This document shows, piece by piece, positions 37,520 to 46,804 of a DNA stretch of 64,000 nucleotides. The position numbers and the translations under genes are program-made. Position 1 is the first letter of the stretch. Each line of letters opens with the position of its first letter. Source of the stretch: Lewinellaceae bacterium (GTDB lineage: Bacteria > Bacteroidota > Bacteroidia > Chitinophagales > Saprospiraceae); assembly GCA_016708875.1 (NCBI GenBank), contig JADJFA010000019.1, positions 1 to 64,000 of the forward strand, given 5' to 3'. The notes beneath the pieces are model-generated. The model was not told the DNA's origin. It searched no databases and was given only the letters and a program-made list of their open reading frames with translations.

Positions 37520-40216
37520 TTATACACTCATCGGCTCCAATTTCTCACTTTTCACCCCATACTTCTTCATAAACTCCTTCACTGCTTTTTCAGTGATCTT
37601 GCCCTGCCTGTGAAGCAGACGCACCGCGGCAAAAGCGATGTATTTTGGTGAAATTTCAAAGTAATCACGCAGATTTTCGCGGCTTTCGGAAAGGCCAAAA
37701 CCATCAGTTCCGAGCGGTGTAAAATCTTTGGGCATCCATGGCGCGAGTTGGCCTGCTGTAAGTTTTACCCAGTCGTTGGCGCTTACGAACACGCCTTCTT
37801 CTCCTTTCAATTGTTGTTGAATATAGGGAACGCGTTCCGGCTCACCAGGGTGCAGCATGTTCCAGCGATCGCAGGAAACTGCATCGCGGTATAGTTCCGA
37901 CCAGGAGGTTGCGCTCCAGACATCTGTGCTAACTCCTTCGTTTTCAAGTATTTCAGCGGCTTCAAGCACTTGTTTCATGATCACGCCAGAACCAAATAGA
38001 TGGGCTTTTGCACCTCCTTTGGAGCTGGTTTTTTGGAATCGGTAAAGTCCTCTTTTAATGCCTTCCTCCACCCCTTTGGGCATCTCAGGCATCCAATAAT
38101 TCTCGTTGTAAAGCGTGATGTAATAGATTTTGGGTTCGTTTTCTTCATACATACGCCGCAAGCCGTCTTGCACAATCACGGCAAGTTCGTAGGCAAATGC
38201 CGGGTCGTAAGTGATGACCGATGGAACAGTTTGTGCGATAAGGATTGAGTGGCCGTCCTGGTGTTGCAGACCTTCGCCGTTGAGCGTCGTACGACCAGCA
38301 GTTGCCCCCAGCAAGAAGCCTTTGCACATCATGTCGGCAGCGGCCCACACCATGTCGCCCACGCGCTGGAAGCCGAACATGGAATAGTAAATGTAGAACG
38401 GAACGGTAGGAATGCCGTGGAGCGCGTAAGCCGTTCCGGCGGCGGTGAAAGAAGCCGTTGCACCGTCCTCATTGATGCCTTCTTGAAGCACTTGCCCTGT
38501 TTTCGATTCTTTGTATTTTATAACCGAGATTCCGATTTCGAGCGGGGTGTAGAGTTGGCCTTTTTGATTCCAGATTTGAACTGAATTGAAGAGTGGCTCC
38601 ATGCCAAAAGTCTGGGCTTCGTCTGGCACAATCGGGACGATGTATTTTCCAATTTCCGGATCCTTTATCAGGCTGGACATTATATCCACCATCGCCCGGG
38701 TGGTGGAAGGAAGTTTATCCGCCTCAATGCCTTTTTCCGCAAGCGCATTCCCTTTCAATTGTTTGTCAAAAAGCGAGAGTTTGGGAGCTTTGAACTTCTC
38801 AAACTTATCAGAACGCTCAGGGAGGTAACCACCAAGTGCTTTGCGCCGTTCGTGGAGATATTTTGTCTCAGGCGAATCGGGACCAGGAAACCAGAATTTG
38901 CCTTTTTCTGCTTCTTTGTCGGAAATCGGTATTGCGTAACGGTTCTTCGTTTCTACACGCCCTTCAATATTGAGGTCTTTGGTCTGGTGTGCCTTGTTTT
39001 TGCCTTCTGCCCATTTGCCCATGCCATAACCTTTCACCGTTTTCACGATGATGGCCACGGGTTTGTTTGATTTTACGGCTCGGTCGTAGGCAGCAAAAAT
39101 TTTCTCGGCATCGTGGCCACCGCGCCGCATTTTGCCGAGTTGTTCATCGTTAACATCGGTTAGCAGAGCCGTTATTTGCTCGCTAAGGGCATCATTCCCG
39201 ATCAGCATTTTGCGCGTAAACGCACCGTCGTTGACAGAAGCCATTTCTTGAAATTGGCCATCCACCAAACCCTCCATACGTGCCAGTAAAACGCCTTCCT
39301 CGTCTTTTGCCAACAACTCGTCCCAATCGCTGCTCCATACCACTTTGATAACCTCCCAACTCGCGCCAAAGAAATGCCGTTCTACTTCTTGAATAATTTT
39401 ACCGTTGCCGCGCACAGGGCCATCAAGGCGCTGCAAATTGCAGTGAACAACAAATACTACATTGTCCAGATTCTCCCGGCTGGCCAGACCAATCGTTCCG
39501 TATATTTCTGGTTCGTCTATTTCACCATCGCCGATAAAATGCCAGACTTTTCCACCGTTCTGTGGTTTCAAACCCCTGTTTTCCAGATACTTAATGAACC
39601 GCGCCTGATACAGCGCAGTCATAGGCCCTAAACCCATGCTCACCGTGGGAGCCTGCCAGAATTTGGGCATCCGACGGGGGTGTGGGTAACTGGAAACACC
39701 GCCCAGAGTCTCTTGCCTAAAGTCGGCAATTTGCTGCTCTTTTAATCGGCCTTCCCAAACCGCGCGGGCATAAATTCCAGGCGAAGCATGGCCTTGGAAC
39801 ATGAAAAGGTCTCCACCATAATCTGCCGAGCGTTTGCGCAGGAAATGATTGAAAAGCACCTCAGTCATGGTCGCTGAAGCCGCATAAGTGGCAATGTGGC
39901 CACCGAGCGCGAATTTTTTGTCTTGCGCTTGCAACACCATCGCCTGGGCGTTCCAACGTATGATATTTTCGATACGCTGTTCTAGTTCCAGATCGCCTGG
40001 GTAGGCGGGCTGGTCTTCAGGAGCAATCGTGTTCTTGTAAGGCGTATTGAGTGCCGCCCCGCCAGTGGCCGCTCCATGTCTGGCGAGCAAAGAGCGGAGG
40101 GCTTGAAAGAGTTCTTCGGAGCGGATTTTCCCCTGACTATCAATGACTTCTTCGAGGGCTTCAAGCCACTCTTGCTGTTCTTGTTTCCAGTCGTCTTGCG
40201 TATGGATGTCTCCCAT
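37520..40216 (-). CDS. aceE: pyruvate dehydrogenase E1, homodimeric type
   Basis: 898 residues from MGDIHTQDDWKQEQQEW (40216). The longer open frame upstream only translates the octamer repeat. Homodimeric-E1 features: RIENIIRWNAQAMVLQAQ, GGHIATYAASATMTEVLFNH (thiamine-diphosphate site His), FIGDGEIDEPEIYGTIG with HCNLQRLDGPVRGNGKI (the GDG-N cofactor motif), AVIVQDGLRRMYEENEPKI-like C-terminal half, and GTDGFGLSESRENLRDYF near the end. It decarboxylates pyruvate and passes the acetyl group to E2 lipoate. E2 and E3 genes are not adjacent, but lipB lies directly upstream, which links the locus to lipoate use. A TACCTTTG box lies at 40275-40282 on its strand. Confidence 0.95.
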   Translation of the reverse strand: MGDIHTQDDWKQEQQEWLEALEEVIDSQGKIRSEELFQALRSLLARHGAATGGAALNTPYKNTIAPEDQPAYPGDLELEQRIENIIRWNAQAMVLQAQDKKFALGGHIATYAASATMTEVLFNHFLRKRSADYGGDLFMFQGHASPGIYARAVWEGRLKEQQIADFRQETLGGVSSYPHPRRMPKFWQAPTVSMGLGPMTALYQARFIKYLENRGLKPQNGGKVWHFIGDGEIDEPEIYGTIGLASRENLDNVVFVVHCNLQRLDGPVRGNGKIIQEVERHFFGASWEVIKVVWSSDWDELLAKDEEGVLLARMEGLVDGQFQEMASVNDGAFTRKMLIGNDALSEQITALLTDVNDEQLGKMRRGGHDAEKIFAAYDRAVKSNKPVAIIVKTVKGYGMGKWAEGKNKAHQTKDLNIEGRVETKNRYAIPISDKEAEKGKFWFPGPDSPETKYLHERRKALGGYLPERSDKFEKFKAPKLSLFDKQLKGNALAEKGIEADKLPSTTRAMVDIMSSLIKDPEIGKYIVPIVPDEAQTFGMEPLFNSVQIWNQKGQLYTPLEIGISVIKYKESKTGQVLQEGINEDGATASFTAAGTAYALHGIPTVPFYIYYSMFGFQRVGDMVWAAADMMCKGFLLGATAGRTTLNGEGLQHQDGHSILIAQTVPSVITYDPAFAYELAVIVQDGLRRMYEENEPKIYYITLYNENYWMPEMPKGVEEGIKRGLYRFQKTSSKGGAKAHLFGSGVIMKQVLEAAEILENEGVSTDVWSATSWSELYRDAVSCDRWNMLHPGEPERVPYIQQQLKGEEGVFVSANDWVKLTAGQLAPWMPKDFTPLGTDGFGLSESRENLRDYFEISPKYIAFAAVRLLHRQGKITEKAVKEFMKKYGVKSEKLEPMSV

Positions 40217-40219
40217 GAT

Positions 40220-40268
40220 GTGAGATGGTGAGAAAGTGATAAGGTGAGAGAGTGAGAAATTGAGATAG
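40220..40268. repeat. octamer run (GTGAGANN) in the aceE leader
   Basis: Successive octamers GTGAGATG, GTGAGAAA, GTGATAAG, GTGAGAGA, GTGAGAAA, TTGAGATA. It lies between the aceE start and the TACCTTTG box, so it would be in the mRNA leader. No inverted partner is visible. Confidence 0.8.
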
Positions 40269-40314
40269 GGTAGGCAAAGGTAATTAGATGGTCGGAGAGT
40301 CGCGGCAAAATGAC

Positions 40315-41066
40315 TCAATCAACAATTTTGCATTCAAACACTGCTGCAAAATGCCGTTTCAATTTTCCCTTCACCTCTTCCATATCCACCTCATGTCCAA
40401 GCAGTTGCGCAAGCGAAGTCACGGTTTTGTCCTCGTCGGCAATACCACAGGGGATAATGTGGTTGAAATATTCAAGCGGGGTATTCACATTAAAAGCCCA
40501 ACCGTGCAGGGTTGTCCAGCGGGAAAGGTGAACACCGATGGCGCAGATTTTTCGTTGGACCTCGGAAGTCTCTGGAGACCTCGGAGGTCTTTGAAGACCT
40601 CCGAGGTCTCCAGAGACTTCCGAGGTCCATACCCCAGTATAGTCCTTTATCCTGAACCCTTCGATCCCATACTCGGCAATCGTTCGGATAATTACTTCTT
40701 CAATATTGCGGACGTAGCGGTGCACATCCGTGAAAAAACATTCAAGGTCGAGAATAGGGTAGCCCACAATTTGTCCCGGGCCATGGAATGTAATATCGCC
40801 GCCCCGATTGATGGGAAAAAATTCGATGCCTCGCTCGACAAGTTCCGCCTCCGAGAGCAAAAGATTTTCCATTGATCCGCTTTTGCCAAGGGTATAAACA
40901 GGGGGTGTTCAACAAACAAAAGTTGGTGTTCTTGGGGATAAGATTTTGGCGTTAAATGTTTGTTTCTCAATTTGTTCTCCACCAAATTGCGGTGCAGCGC
41001 TGTCTGGTAATCCCAGGCTTCCTGATAGCGCATCTTGCCGAGGTCTTGAAATCGCACGGTTTGCAT
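40315..41066 (-). pseudogene. lipB: lipoyl(octanoyl) transferase, frameshift in a G run and in-frame palindrome insert
   Basis: Start at MQTVRFQDLGKMRYQEAWDY (41066). The frame fails at the five-G run 40901-40905 (plus strand). A sixth G restores EHPPVYTLGKSGSMENLL and the rest of the enzyme. The core is then intact: FFPINRGGDITFHGPGQIVG, YPILDLE, the catalytic Lys in RKICAIGVH, HGWAFNVNT, and the catalytic Cys in IIPCGIAD. Restored length is about 250 residues. Between TGVW and RKICAIG lies an extra 25-residue segment encoded by a perfect palindrome (40556-40629). It moves octanoyl groups from acyl carrier protein to lipoyl domains, for example of the pyruvate dehydrogenase complex. Confidence 0.9.
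40556..40629. repeat. perfect palindrome, 36-bp arms, inside lipB
   Basis: Arms 40556-40591 and 40594-40629 are exact reverse complements around a two-base loop. The arm contains GACCTCGGA(A/G)GTCT twice. It keeps the lipB frame open and encodes TSEVSGDLGGLQRPPRSPET and a few more residues. Confidence 0.97.
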
Positions 41067-41214
41067 GGCGCAAATGTCGGGTTTTTGTCGCACGCGGCGA
41101 CGCAAATGATTTCACGCAACGACGCAACGGCGCGAGGATGGAGACTCACGTTGCATCTTTGAGTCGTCGCGTGAAATCAATAAGCTTGCTACCTTTCGCA
41201 CAAAATCTGTTACC

Positions 41215-43506
41215 ATGATACCTATTCACCTTCGATTTACTGCAATTCTATTCCTCCTCCCCAGCTTCTTTTTTGCCCAAACCTTCACCGGTGTTGGTGG
41301 CGTTATCTTAGATGACGGCAATTCCAGCACATTTGATATTCCCGCGAGTGCCTTACCCAATGTATTGAACACAACTGATTTTGGGGTTGAACGCGTGTGC
41401 ATCAACGTGGTACACACATGGTTGGCCGATCTTTCTATCAGCCTCCGTGCTCCTGATGGTACATTGATTCCGCTCGTGTCGGGTGTGGGTGGCGACACCG
41501 ATGGTTTCGTCAATACCTGTCTGAGCAGCAACGCAAGCACGACCATTTTCGAGGTCTGGTATCCATTCACGGGCGAGTTCCGGCCTTTTGGCGACATGGG
41601 TCAATTGAACAACGGCCAGGATCCCAACGGTAACTGGCAACTAATCATCCTCGATACCTATGCCTTTGCTGATGCTGGCGAATTGTTGGATTGGAGCATC
41701 ACATTTGGCTCCAATCCGTGTAAACCCTTCCCCTTCGAGTCGAGCGATTTGCCGATTCTGAAAATTGCCACAGGGGGGCAAACCATTATGAATGAACCCA
41801 AGATAGATGCCCAGCTGACAATAATTGACAATGGCCTGGGTCAACGCAACTACCTCAACCAAACAGATTTTGCTTATTCAGGGCCTATCGGGATTGAATT
41901 GCGCGGCAACAGCTCGCAAGGGATGCCCAAAAAGCCGTACAATTTTGAAACCCGCGACGACGAAGGGGAAGACAAAGATGTGGAATTGATTCGCTTGCCA
42001 GCAGGAAGTGATTTTGTGTTGGCTGCCAATTTTTCTGACAAAACCTTGATGCGCAACGCATTGGCTTATGAAACTTTTCGTCAACTCGGCCATTATGCCA
42101 CCCGGACCCGCTTTTGTGAGGTGGTGCTCGACAATACCTACCAAGGGGTGTATATCCTAACGGAGGATATCCGCCGCGACAAAGACCGGGTGGATATTGC
42201 CAAACTTAAACCAGAGGATACTACCGGGGTTGCCCTCACCGGGGGGTACATTTGTCGGATTGACTGGAATCGCAGCCCAGGCTGGAATTCGCAGTTTTCG
42301 CAGCCGAACAGCCCCAATATTTTCACTTATTTCCAGCACACTTACCCTCGTTGGGACGAACTTCATCCCACGCAACAAAGTTATATTCGCAGCTATGTGG
42401 ACAGTTTTGAAGTGGCCTTGCATGGCCCTGATTTTCAAGACCCTGAAGCTGGATGGCGCAAGTTTGGAGCAGAAAATACTTTTGTTGACTATCTCATTCT
42501 CAACGAGATAAGTAAAAATGTGGATGGTTATCGCCTCAGTACTTTCTTCCACAAGGACCGGGACGATAACGGCGGGAAACTCCGTATGGGGCCACCTTGG
42601 GACTATGATTTGGCCTGGTACAACGCTGACTATTGCGACAATTTCAACACCACTGGCTATGCTTTCGACATCAACTATGTTTGCGGAGATGCCGGGGTGC
42701 CTTTCTGGTGGGAAAAACTGATGGCCGACACGCTTTTTGCACAAAATCTAGCCTGTCGCTGGCAGTCTTTACGCGATTCCAATTTAAAGAACACAAACTT
42801 TTTTGGCGTTATAGATTCCATGGCAGCGGTAGTGGAGGAGGCGCAAGGACGAAATTTCGAGTTCTGGCCCATACTCGGAAAATATGTGTGGCCCAACCCA
42901 GGTTTCCTCCCTCCTACTTATGCTGGTGAGGTGGCAAAGATGAAAGGATGGATCTACCAGCGTTTTGAATGGCTAGATTTCGCATTTGGACAAAACCTTC
43001 CAAACCTGGATGCCAATTTTACAGCGAGTCCGCTAAATGCTTTTAATTGGCAATTTTCGGCGACGGAGAACCCCGGCTATATTTATGCCTGGGATTTTGG
43101 CGATGGAACTTTTGCCGATCAATCAAGCGTACAGCACGAATTTTTAGGAACGGGTACTTTTGAAGTAAAACTCACAGTATCAACCCCTTACGGTTGCAGC
43201 AACACGAGCGATCAGATTATCCATATCATTGATGTAGGTTCCAATGACGCGCTTGCATCAGAAGGCTTTCGTTTTTTCCCCAATCCTGCGCAAGAGGTAT
43301 TGAACCTGCATTTGCCCGAAACTTTTTCCGACAAATTCAATCTCCGGATGCTGAACGTGTTGGGTGAAACAGTTTTGGCAAAATCCTTTTTTCAAGATGA
43401 AAAACAATTGGCCATAAGTGTAAAAGATTTGCCAGCCGGGGCTTATTGCCTTGAACTTCAGGGTCAATCGAGACAAGTGTCAACCCGCGTTTTAATCAAA
43501 CTCTAA
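41215..43506 (+). CDS. secreted CotH-family protein with P-domain, PKD domain and T9SS tail
   Basis: 763 residues, signal peptide to FFFAQ. Residues about 22-165 are a proprotein-convertase P-domain (VCINVVHTWLADLSISLRAP, NGNWQLIILDTYAFADAGEL). Residues about 200-560 are the CotH domain: GIELRGNSSQGMPKKPYNFE, FVLAANFSDKTLMRNALAYE, GVYILTEDIRRDKDRVDIAK, and GKLRMGPPWDYDLAW (the D of the metal site). A PKD domain follows (YIYAWDFGDGTFADQSS), then a Por_Secre_tail (FFPNPAQEVLNLHLP). CotH proteins are atypical kinases that phosphorylate spore-coat or secreted proteins; the substrate is unknown here. A TACCTTTC box lies at 41190-41197. Confidence 0.92.
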   Translation: MIPIHLRFTAILFLLPSFFFAQTFTGVGGVILDDGNSSTFDIPASALPNVLNTTDFGVERVCINVVHTWLADLSISLRAPDGTLIPLVSGVGGDTDGFVNTCLSSNASTTIFEVWYPFTGEFRPFGDMGQLNNGQDPNGNWQLIILDTYAFADAGELLDWSITFGSNPCKPFPFESSDLPILKIATGGQTIMNEPKIDAQLTIIDNGLGQRNYLNQTDFAYSGPIGIELRGNSSQGMPKKPYNFETRDDEGEDKDVELIRLPAGSDFVLAANFSDKTLMRNALAYETFRQLGHYATRTRFCEVVLDNTYQGVYILTEDIRRDKDRVDIAKLKPEDTTGVALTGGYICRIDWNRSPGWNSQFSQPNSPNIFTYFQHTYPRWDELHPTQQSYIRSYVDSFEVALHGPDFQDPEAGWRKFGAENTFVDYLILNEISKNVDGYRLSTFFHKDRDDNGGKLRMGPPWDYDLAWYNADYCDNFNTTGYAFDINYVCGDAGVPFWWEKLMADTLFAQNLACRWQSLRDSNLKNTNFFGVIDSMAAVVEEAQGRNFEFWPILGKYVWPNPGFLPPTYAGEVAKMKGWIYQRFEWLDFAFGQNLPNLDANFTASPLNAFNWQFSATENPGYIYAWDFGDGTFADQSSVQHEFLGTGTFEVKLTVSTPYGCSNTSDQIIHIIDVGSNDALASEGFRFFPNPAQEVLNLHLPETFSDKFNLRMLNVLGETVLAKSFFQDEKQLAISVKDLPAGAYCLELQGQSRQVSTRVLIKL

Positions 43507-43566
43507 TCTCTTTGCCCGTTATTACTGCTTTTCTTTGTCCCAAAGCCTGTTAATCATGTCAGCACT

Positions 43567-46500
43567 ATGAAAAAGATTATACCCTGCGCTCTGCTCCCAT
43601 TTCTCCTTTTTCTTTTGAAAACCAATGACTTGGAGGCGCAACAAAAATCAGTTGCCCGCCGATGGAACGAAGTGATGCTCCAGGCCATCCGGGAGGATTT
43701 AGCCCGGCCTCCCGTGCAAGCCCGCAACCTTTTTCACGTCTCTGCGGCCATGTGGGATGCCTGGGCAGCGTATGATACCCTGAGCGCGGATACCTATCTG
43801 CTAGGCAAAACAGTAGGCACTCATAGTTGCCCGTTCGATGGTGTGCCAATGCCTGCTGATATAAAGGCCGCGCGTGATAAAGCCGTCAGTTTCGCGGCCT
43901 ATAGAATGCTGTCGCGCCGCTTTCAAAACTCCCCGAATGCGGCTATGAGCCTGGCCAGATTCCGAAATTTAATGACAGAACTTGGCTATGACTGGACCTT
44001 TAGCTCCAATTTTTACCAGCCTGGCGACCCGGCTGCCTTGGGGAATTACATAGGTGATTGCGTGGGCTTTTACGGCCTAACTGATGGTGCTAACGAAGTA
44101 GGCAATTATGCTTACGTTGACTATAACCCAGTGAACCCGCCCATGAGGCCCGACAGTGCAGGCAACCCAACAATGCTCGACCCCAATCGCTGGCAACCAC
44201 TGATTTTAACCAATGCGGTGGACCAGCAGGGTAACCCCATTCCTTCGCTCCAAAAATTCCAAAGCCCGGAATGGGGTAGGGTACTGCCCTTTGCAATTCC
44301 AGACTCTCAAAAGCTTGTATATCAACGGGGTGGAAAGGATTGGCCAGTGTACCATGACCCAGGTCCGAATGCGTTTTTGGACACCGTTGACGGGGGAGGA
44401 ACCTCTGAAGATTATAAATGGAACTTCAACCTGGTGTCAATTTGGTCCTCACATCTTACCCCAGAGGATAGTGTAATGTGGGATATTTCACCTGCTACCA
44501 TTGGAGATACGCCTTGGCTCCCTACCACTTTTCAGGAATACAAAGATTTTTACAAAATAGAAGGAGGAGGGCCTAGCAATGGTCGTCCAGTCAATCCTAA
44601 AACAGGCCAACCCTACCAACCACAAATAGTGCCTCGGGGCGATTATACACGGGTATTGGCCCAATTTTGGGCGGATGGCCCCAACTCGGAAACCCCGCCC
44701 GGCCACTGGTATTCCATCTTGAACAAGGTAATGGATCACCCAGAATTTGTACGAAAATTCAACGGAACCGGCCCCGTGTTAGATTCACTCGAATACGACT
44801 TGAAAGACTATTTTACCCTTGGAGGGGCCTTGCATGATGCCGCGATCGCAGCTTGGAGTATAAAGGGTTGGTACGATGGTACCCGCCCTGTAACTGCGCT
44901 TCGGTATATGGCAGATCGTGGACAAAGCAGCGATCCAGCCCGGCCTAATTTCGATTTGGCGGGCATTCCGCTCGTGCCTGGATACATCGAACAAGTAGAA
45001 CTCGGAGATCCCTTGGCTGGTGCGAACAACCAGCATGTAGGGAAAATCAAATTTTATACCTGGCAAGCCTTTGACTCTATCAGCAATCCCGTTACAGATA
45101 TCGCGGATGTGGGTTGGATTTTAGCAGAAAAATTTTGGCCTTTTCAACGAAAAACTTTTGTAACCCCACCCTTTGCCGGCTATATCTCCGGCCATTCTAC
45201 TTACTCTCGTTCTGCAGCAGAGGCGATAACCCTTCTAACTGGTGACGAATATTTCCCAGGCGGTTTGGAAGAATACCATATCGCGGCCAACAGCGGTTTT
45301 TTAGGCGTGGAAAAAGGCCCAAGTGTGGACGTGACGCTGCAATGGGCTACCTACCGCGACGCATCCGACCAAACGAGCCTTTCCCGTATTTGGGGCGGAA
45401 TTCACCCGCCTGAAGACGACATCCCAGGTCGAAAAATAGGAGCGATGGTGGGCACAGCAGCGTATTACAAAGCAAAATCCTACTTTTATAACAATGACCA
45501 GGATGCAGATGGATATGATATAACACAGGACTGCGATGACGACAACCCCAACGTTTACCCGGGTGCAACTGAGCTGTGTGATGGAATTGACAACAACTGC
45601 AACCAACAAACAGATGAAGGCCTGGTATTCAGCATTTATTATCCAGATGCTGATAATGACGGTTTTGGAGACATTAACGCCCCGCTTAATTCCTGTTTGG
45701 CTGCGGCGCCTGTAGGTTTTGTGACGAACAGCATGGATTGTTTGGATAATAATGCTACGGTCTATGTTGGTGCGCCGGAATTGTGCGATGGCTTGGACAA
45801 TGATTGCAATGGACAAGCAGACGATGGTTTAATATTCACCCTTTATTACGAAGATGTGGATGGTGATGGATTTGGTACACCCGCCAGTAAATTTCCGTCT
45901 TGTGAACCAAATCCTCCGGGGGGATTTGTTGCCAATAGTCTGGATTGCAACGACAATAATGCAGACATCCACCCCAATGCTACGGAAACCTGTGATGATA
46001 TTGACAACGACTGTAATGGCATGACCGATGACGAACTTCCGCTCAACACCTTTTACGCAGATGCAGACGGCGATGGCGATGGTGATCCAGCAATCTTAAC
46101 CACTACCTGCCATACAACGATCCCGGTAGGATATGTCGCCAATGCAAACGATTGCGACGACACCAATTCGGCCATTAATACAGGGGCCACAGAAATCTGC
46201 GACGGAATTGACAACAACTGTAACACGGAGATAGATGATAACCTGCCTTTATTCTCTTATTACGGCGATGCCGATGGCGACAGTTTTGGAGGCAATGTCT
46301 TGACGATTACCGTTTGTGCTGTTACGCCTCCAACAGGCTATTCCGACAACAACCTCGACTGCGATGACAACAACGCCGCCGTCAATCCCAATGGCGAAGA
46401 AGGCAGCATTCCTGATGGTTTGGACAATGATTGCAATGGTCTGGTTGATGATTTCGTGGCCGTTTCAGAAGTGTATTTGCAGGTAAAAACCTACCCAAAT

Positions 46501-46722
46501 CCCGTGCATGAAACATTGACCATCCTTTTGGAAGAGGTCCTTGGTGAGGCAGATGTTCAGATCTCAAACATGGAAGGCAAGGTTATGAAAACCAATCGTT
46601 TGGACTTCACACTTGGACAAGTTTCGCTGAGTTTTGCCGGGCTGCCGCAAGGGGTGTATTTAATGCGAATTGCGGATGTGTCAGGAGGCCGTTATTGGGT
46701 ACAGCGGGTGGTGAAGATGTAA
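43567..46722 (+). CDS. secreted vanadium-dependent haloperoxidase with MopE-type repeats and T9SS tail
   Basis: 1051 residues, signal peptide to DLEAQ. Residues 28-630 are a PAP2/vanadium haloperoxidase fold with all vanadate ligands in the right spacing: K433 and R440 (KGWYDGTRP), H543 (YISGHSTYSRS), R607 and H613 (SRIWGGIHPPE). Residues about 640-950 hold about five MopE-type putative metal-binding repeats (DADNDGFGD, DCDDDNPNVYPGATELCDGI, DNNCNQQTDEG). A Por_Secre_tail closes it (VKTYPNPVHETLTILL). It should oxidise halide with hydrogen peroxide outside the cell or act as a related phosphatase. The MopE repeats probably bind calcium or copper. It ends at a palindrome that fills the gap to ggt. 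Confidence 0.93.
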   Translation: MKKIIPCALLPFLLFLLKTNDLEAQQKSVARRWNEVMLQAIREDLARPPVQARNLFHVSAAMWDAWAAYDTLSADTYLLGKTVGTHSCPFDGVPMPADIKAARDKAVSFAAYRMLSRRFQNSPNAAMSLARFRNLMTELGYDWTFSSNFYQPGDPAALGNYIGDCVGFYGLTDGANEVGNYAYVDYNPVNPPMRPDSAGNPTMLDPNRWQPLILTNAVDQQGNPIPSLQKFQSPEWGRVLPFAIPDSQKLVYQRGGKDWPVYHDPGPNAFLDTVDGGGTSEDYKWNFNLVSIWSSHLTPEDSVMWDISPATIGDTPWLPTTFQEYKDFYKIEGGGPSNGRPVNPKTGQPYQPQIVPRGDYTRVLAQFWADGPNSETPPGHWYSILNKVMDHPEFVRKFNGTGPVLDSLEYDLKDYFTLGGALHDAAIAAWSIKGWYDGTRPVTALRYMADRGQSSDPARPNFDLAGIPLVPGYIEQVELGDPLAGANNQHVGKIKFYTWQAFDSISNPVTDIADVGWILAEKFWPFQRKTFVTPPFAGYISGHSTYSRSAAEAITLLTGDEYFPGGLEEYHIAANSGFLGVEKGPSVDVTLQWATYRDASDQTSLSRIWGGIHPPEDDIPGRKIGAMVGTAAYYKAKSYFYNNDQDADGYDITQDCDDDNPNVYPGATELCDGIDNNCNQQTDEGLVFSIYYPDADNDGFGDINAPLNSCLAAAPVGFVTNSMDCLDNNATVYVGAPELCDGLDNDCNGQADDGLIFTLYYEDVDGDGFGTPASKFPSCEPNPPGGFVANSLDCNDNNADIHPNATETCDDIDNDCNGMTDDELPLNTFYADADGDGDGDPAILTTTCHTTIPVGYVANANDCDDTNSAINTGATEICDGIDNNCNTEIDDNLPLFSYYGDADGDSFGGNVLTITVCAVTPPTGYSDNNLDCDDNNAAVNPNGEEGSIPDGLDNDCNGLVDDFVAVSEVYLQVKTYPNPVHETLTILLEEVLGEADVQISNMEGKVMKTNRLDFTLGQVSLSFAGLPQGVYLMRIADVSGGRYWVQRVVKM

Positions 46723-46726
46723 GTAG

Positions 46727-46804
46727 AATGTCCAATGTCCAAGGAATTTCCAATGTCCAAGGCTCAGATGAACTTGGACATTGGACATTCCTTGTTGGAC
46801 ATTT
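46727..46804. repeat. inverted repeat of 7-nt words (TGTCCAA) between convergent genes
   Basis: The left arm (AATGTCCAATGTCCAAGG and onward) pairs with the right arm over about 31-35 bases, with one 4-base gap and one mismatch. It begins five bases after the haloperoxidase stop and ends in the restored ggt stop codon. Confidence 0.9.
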
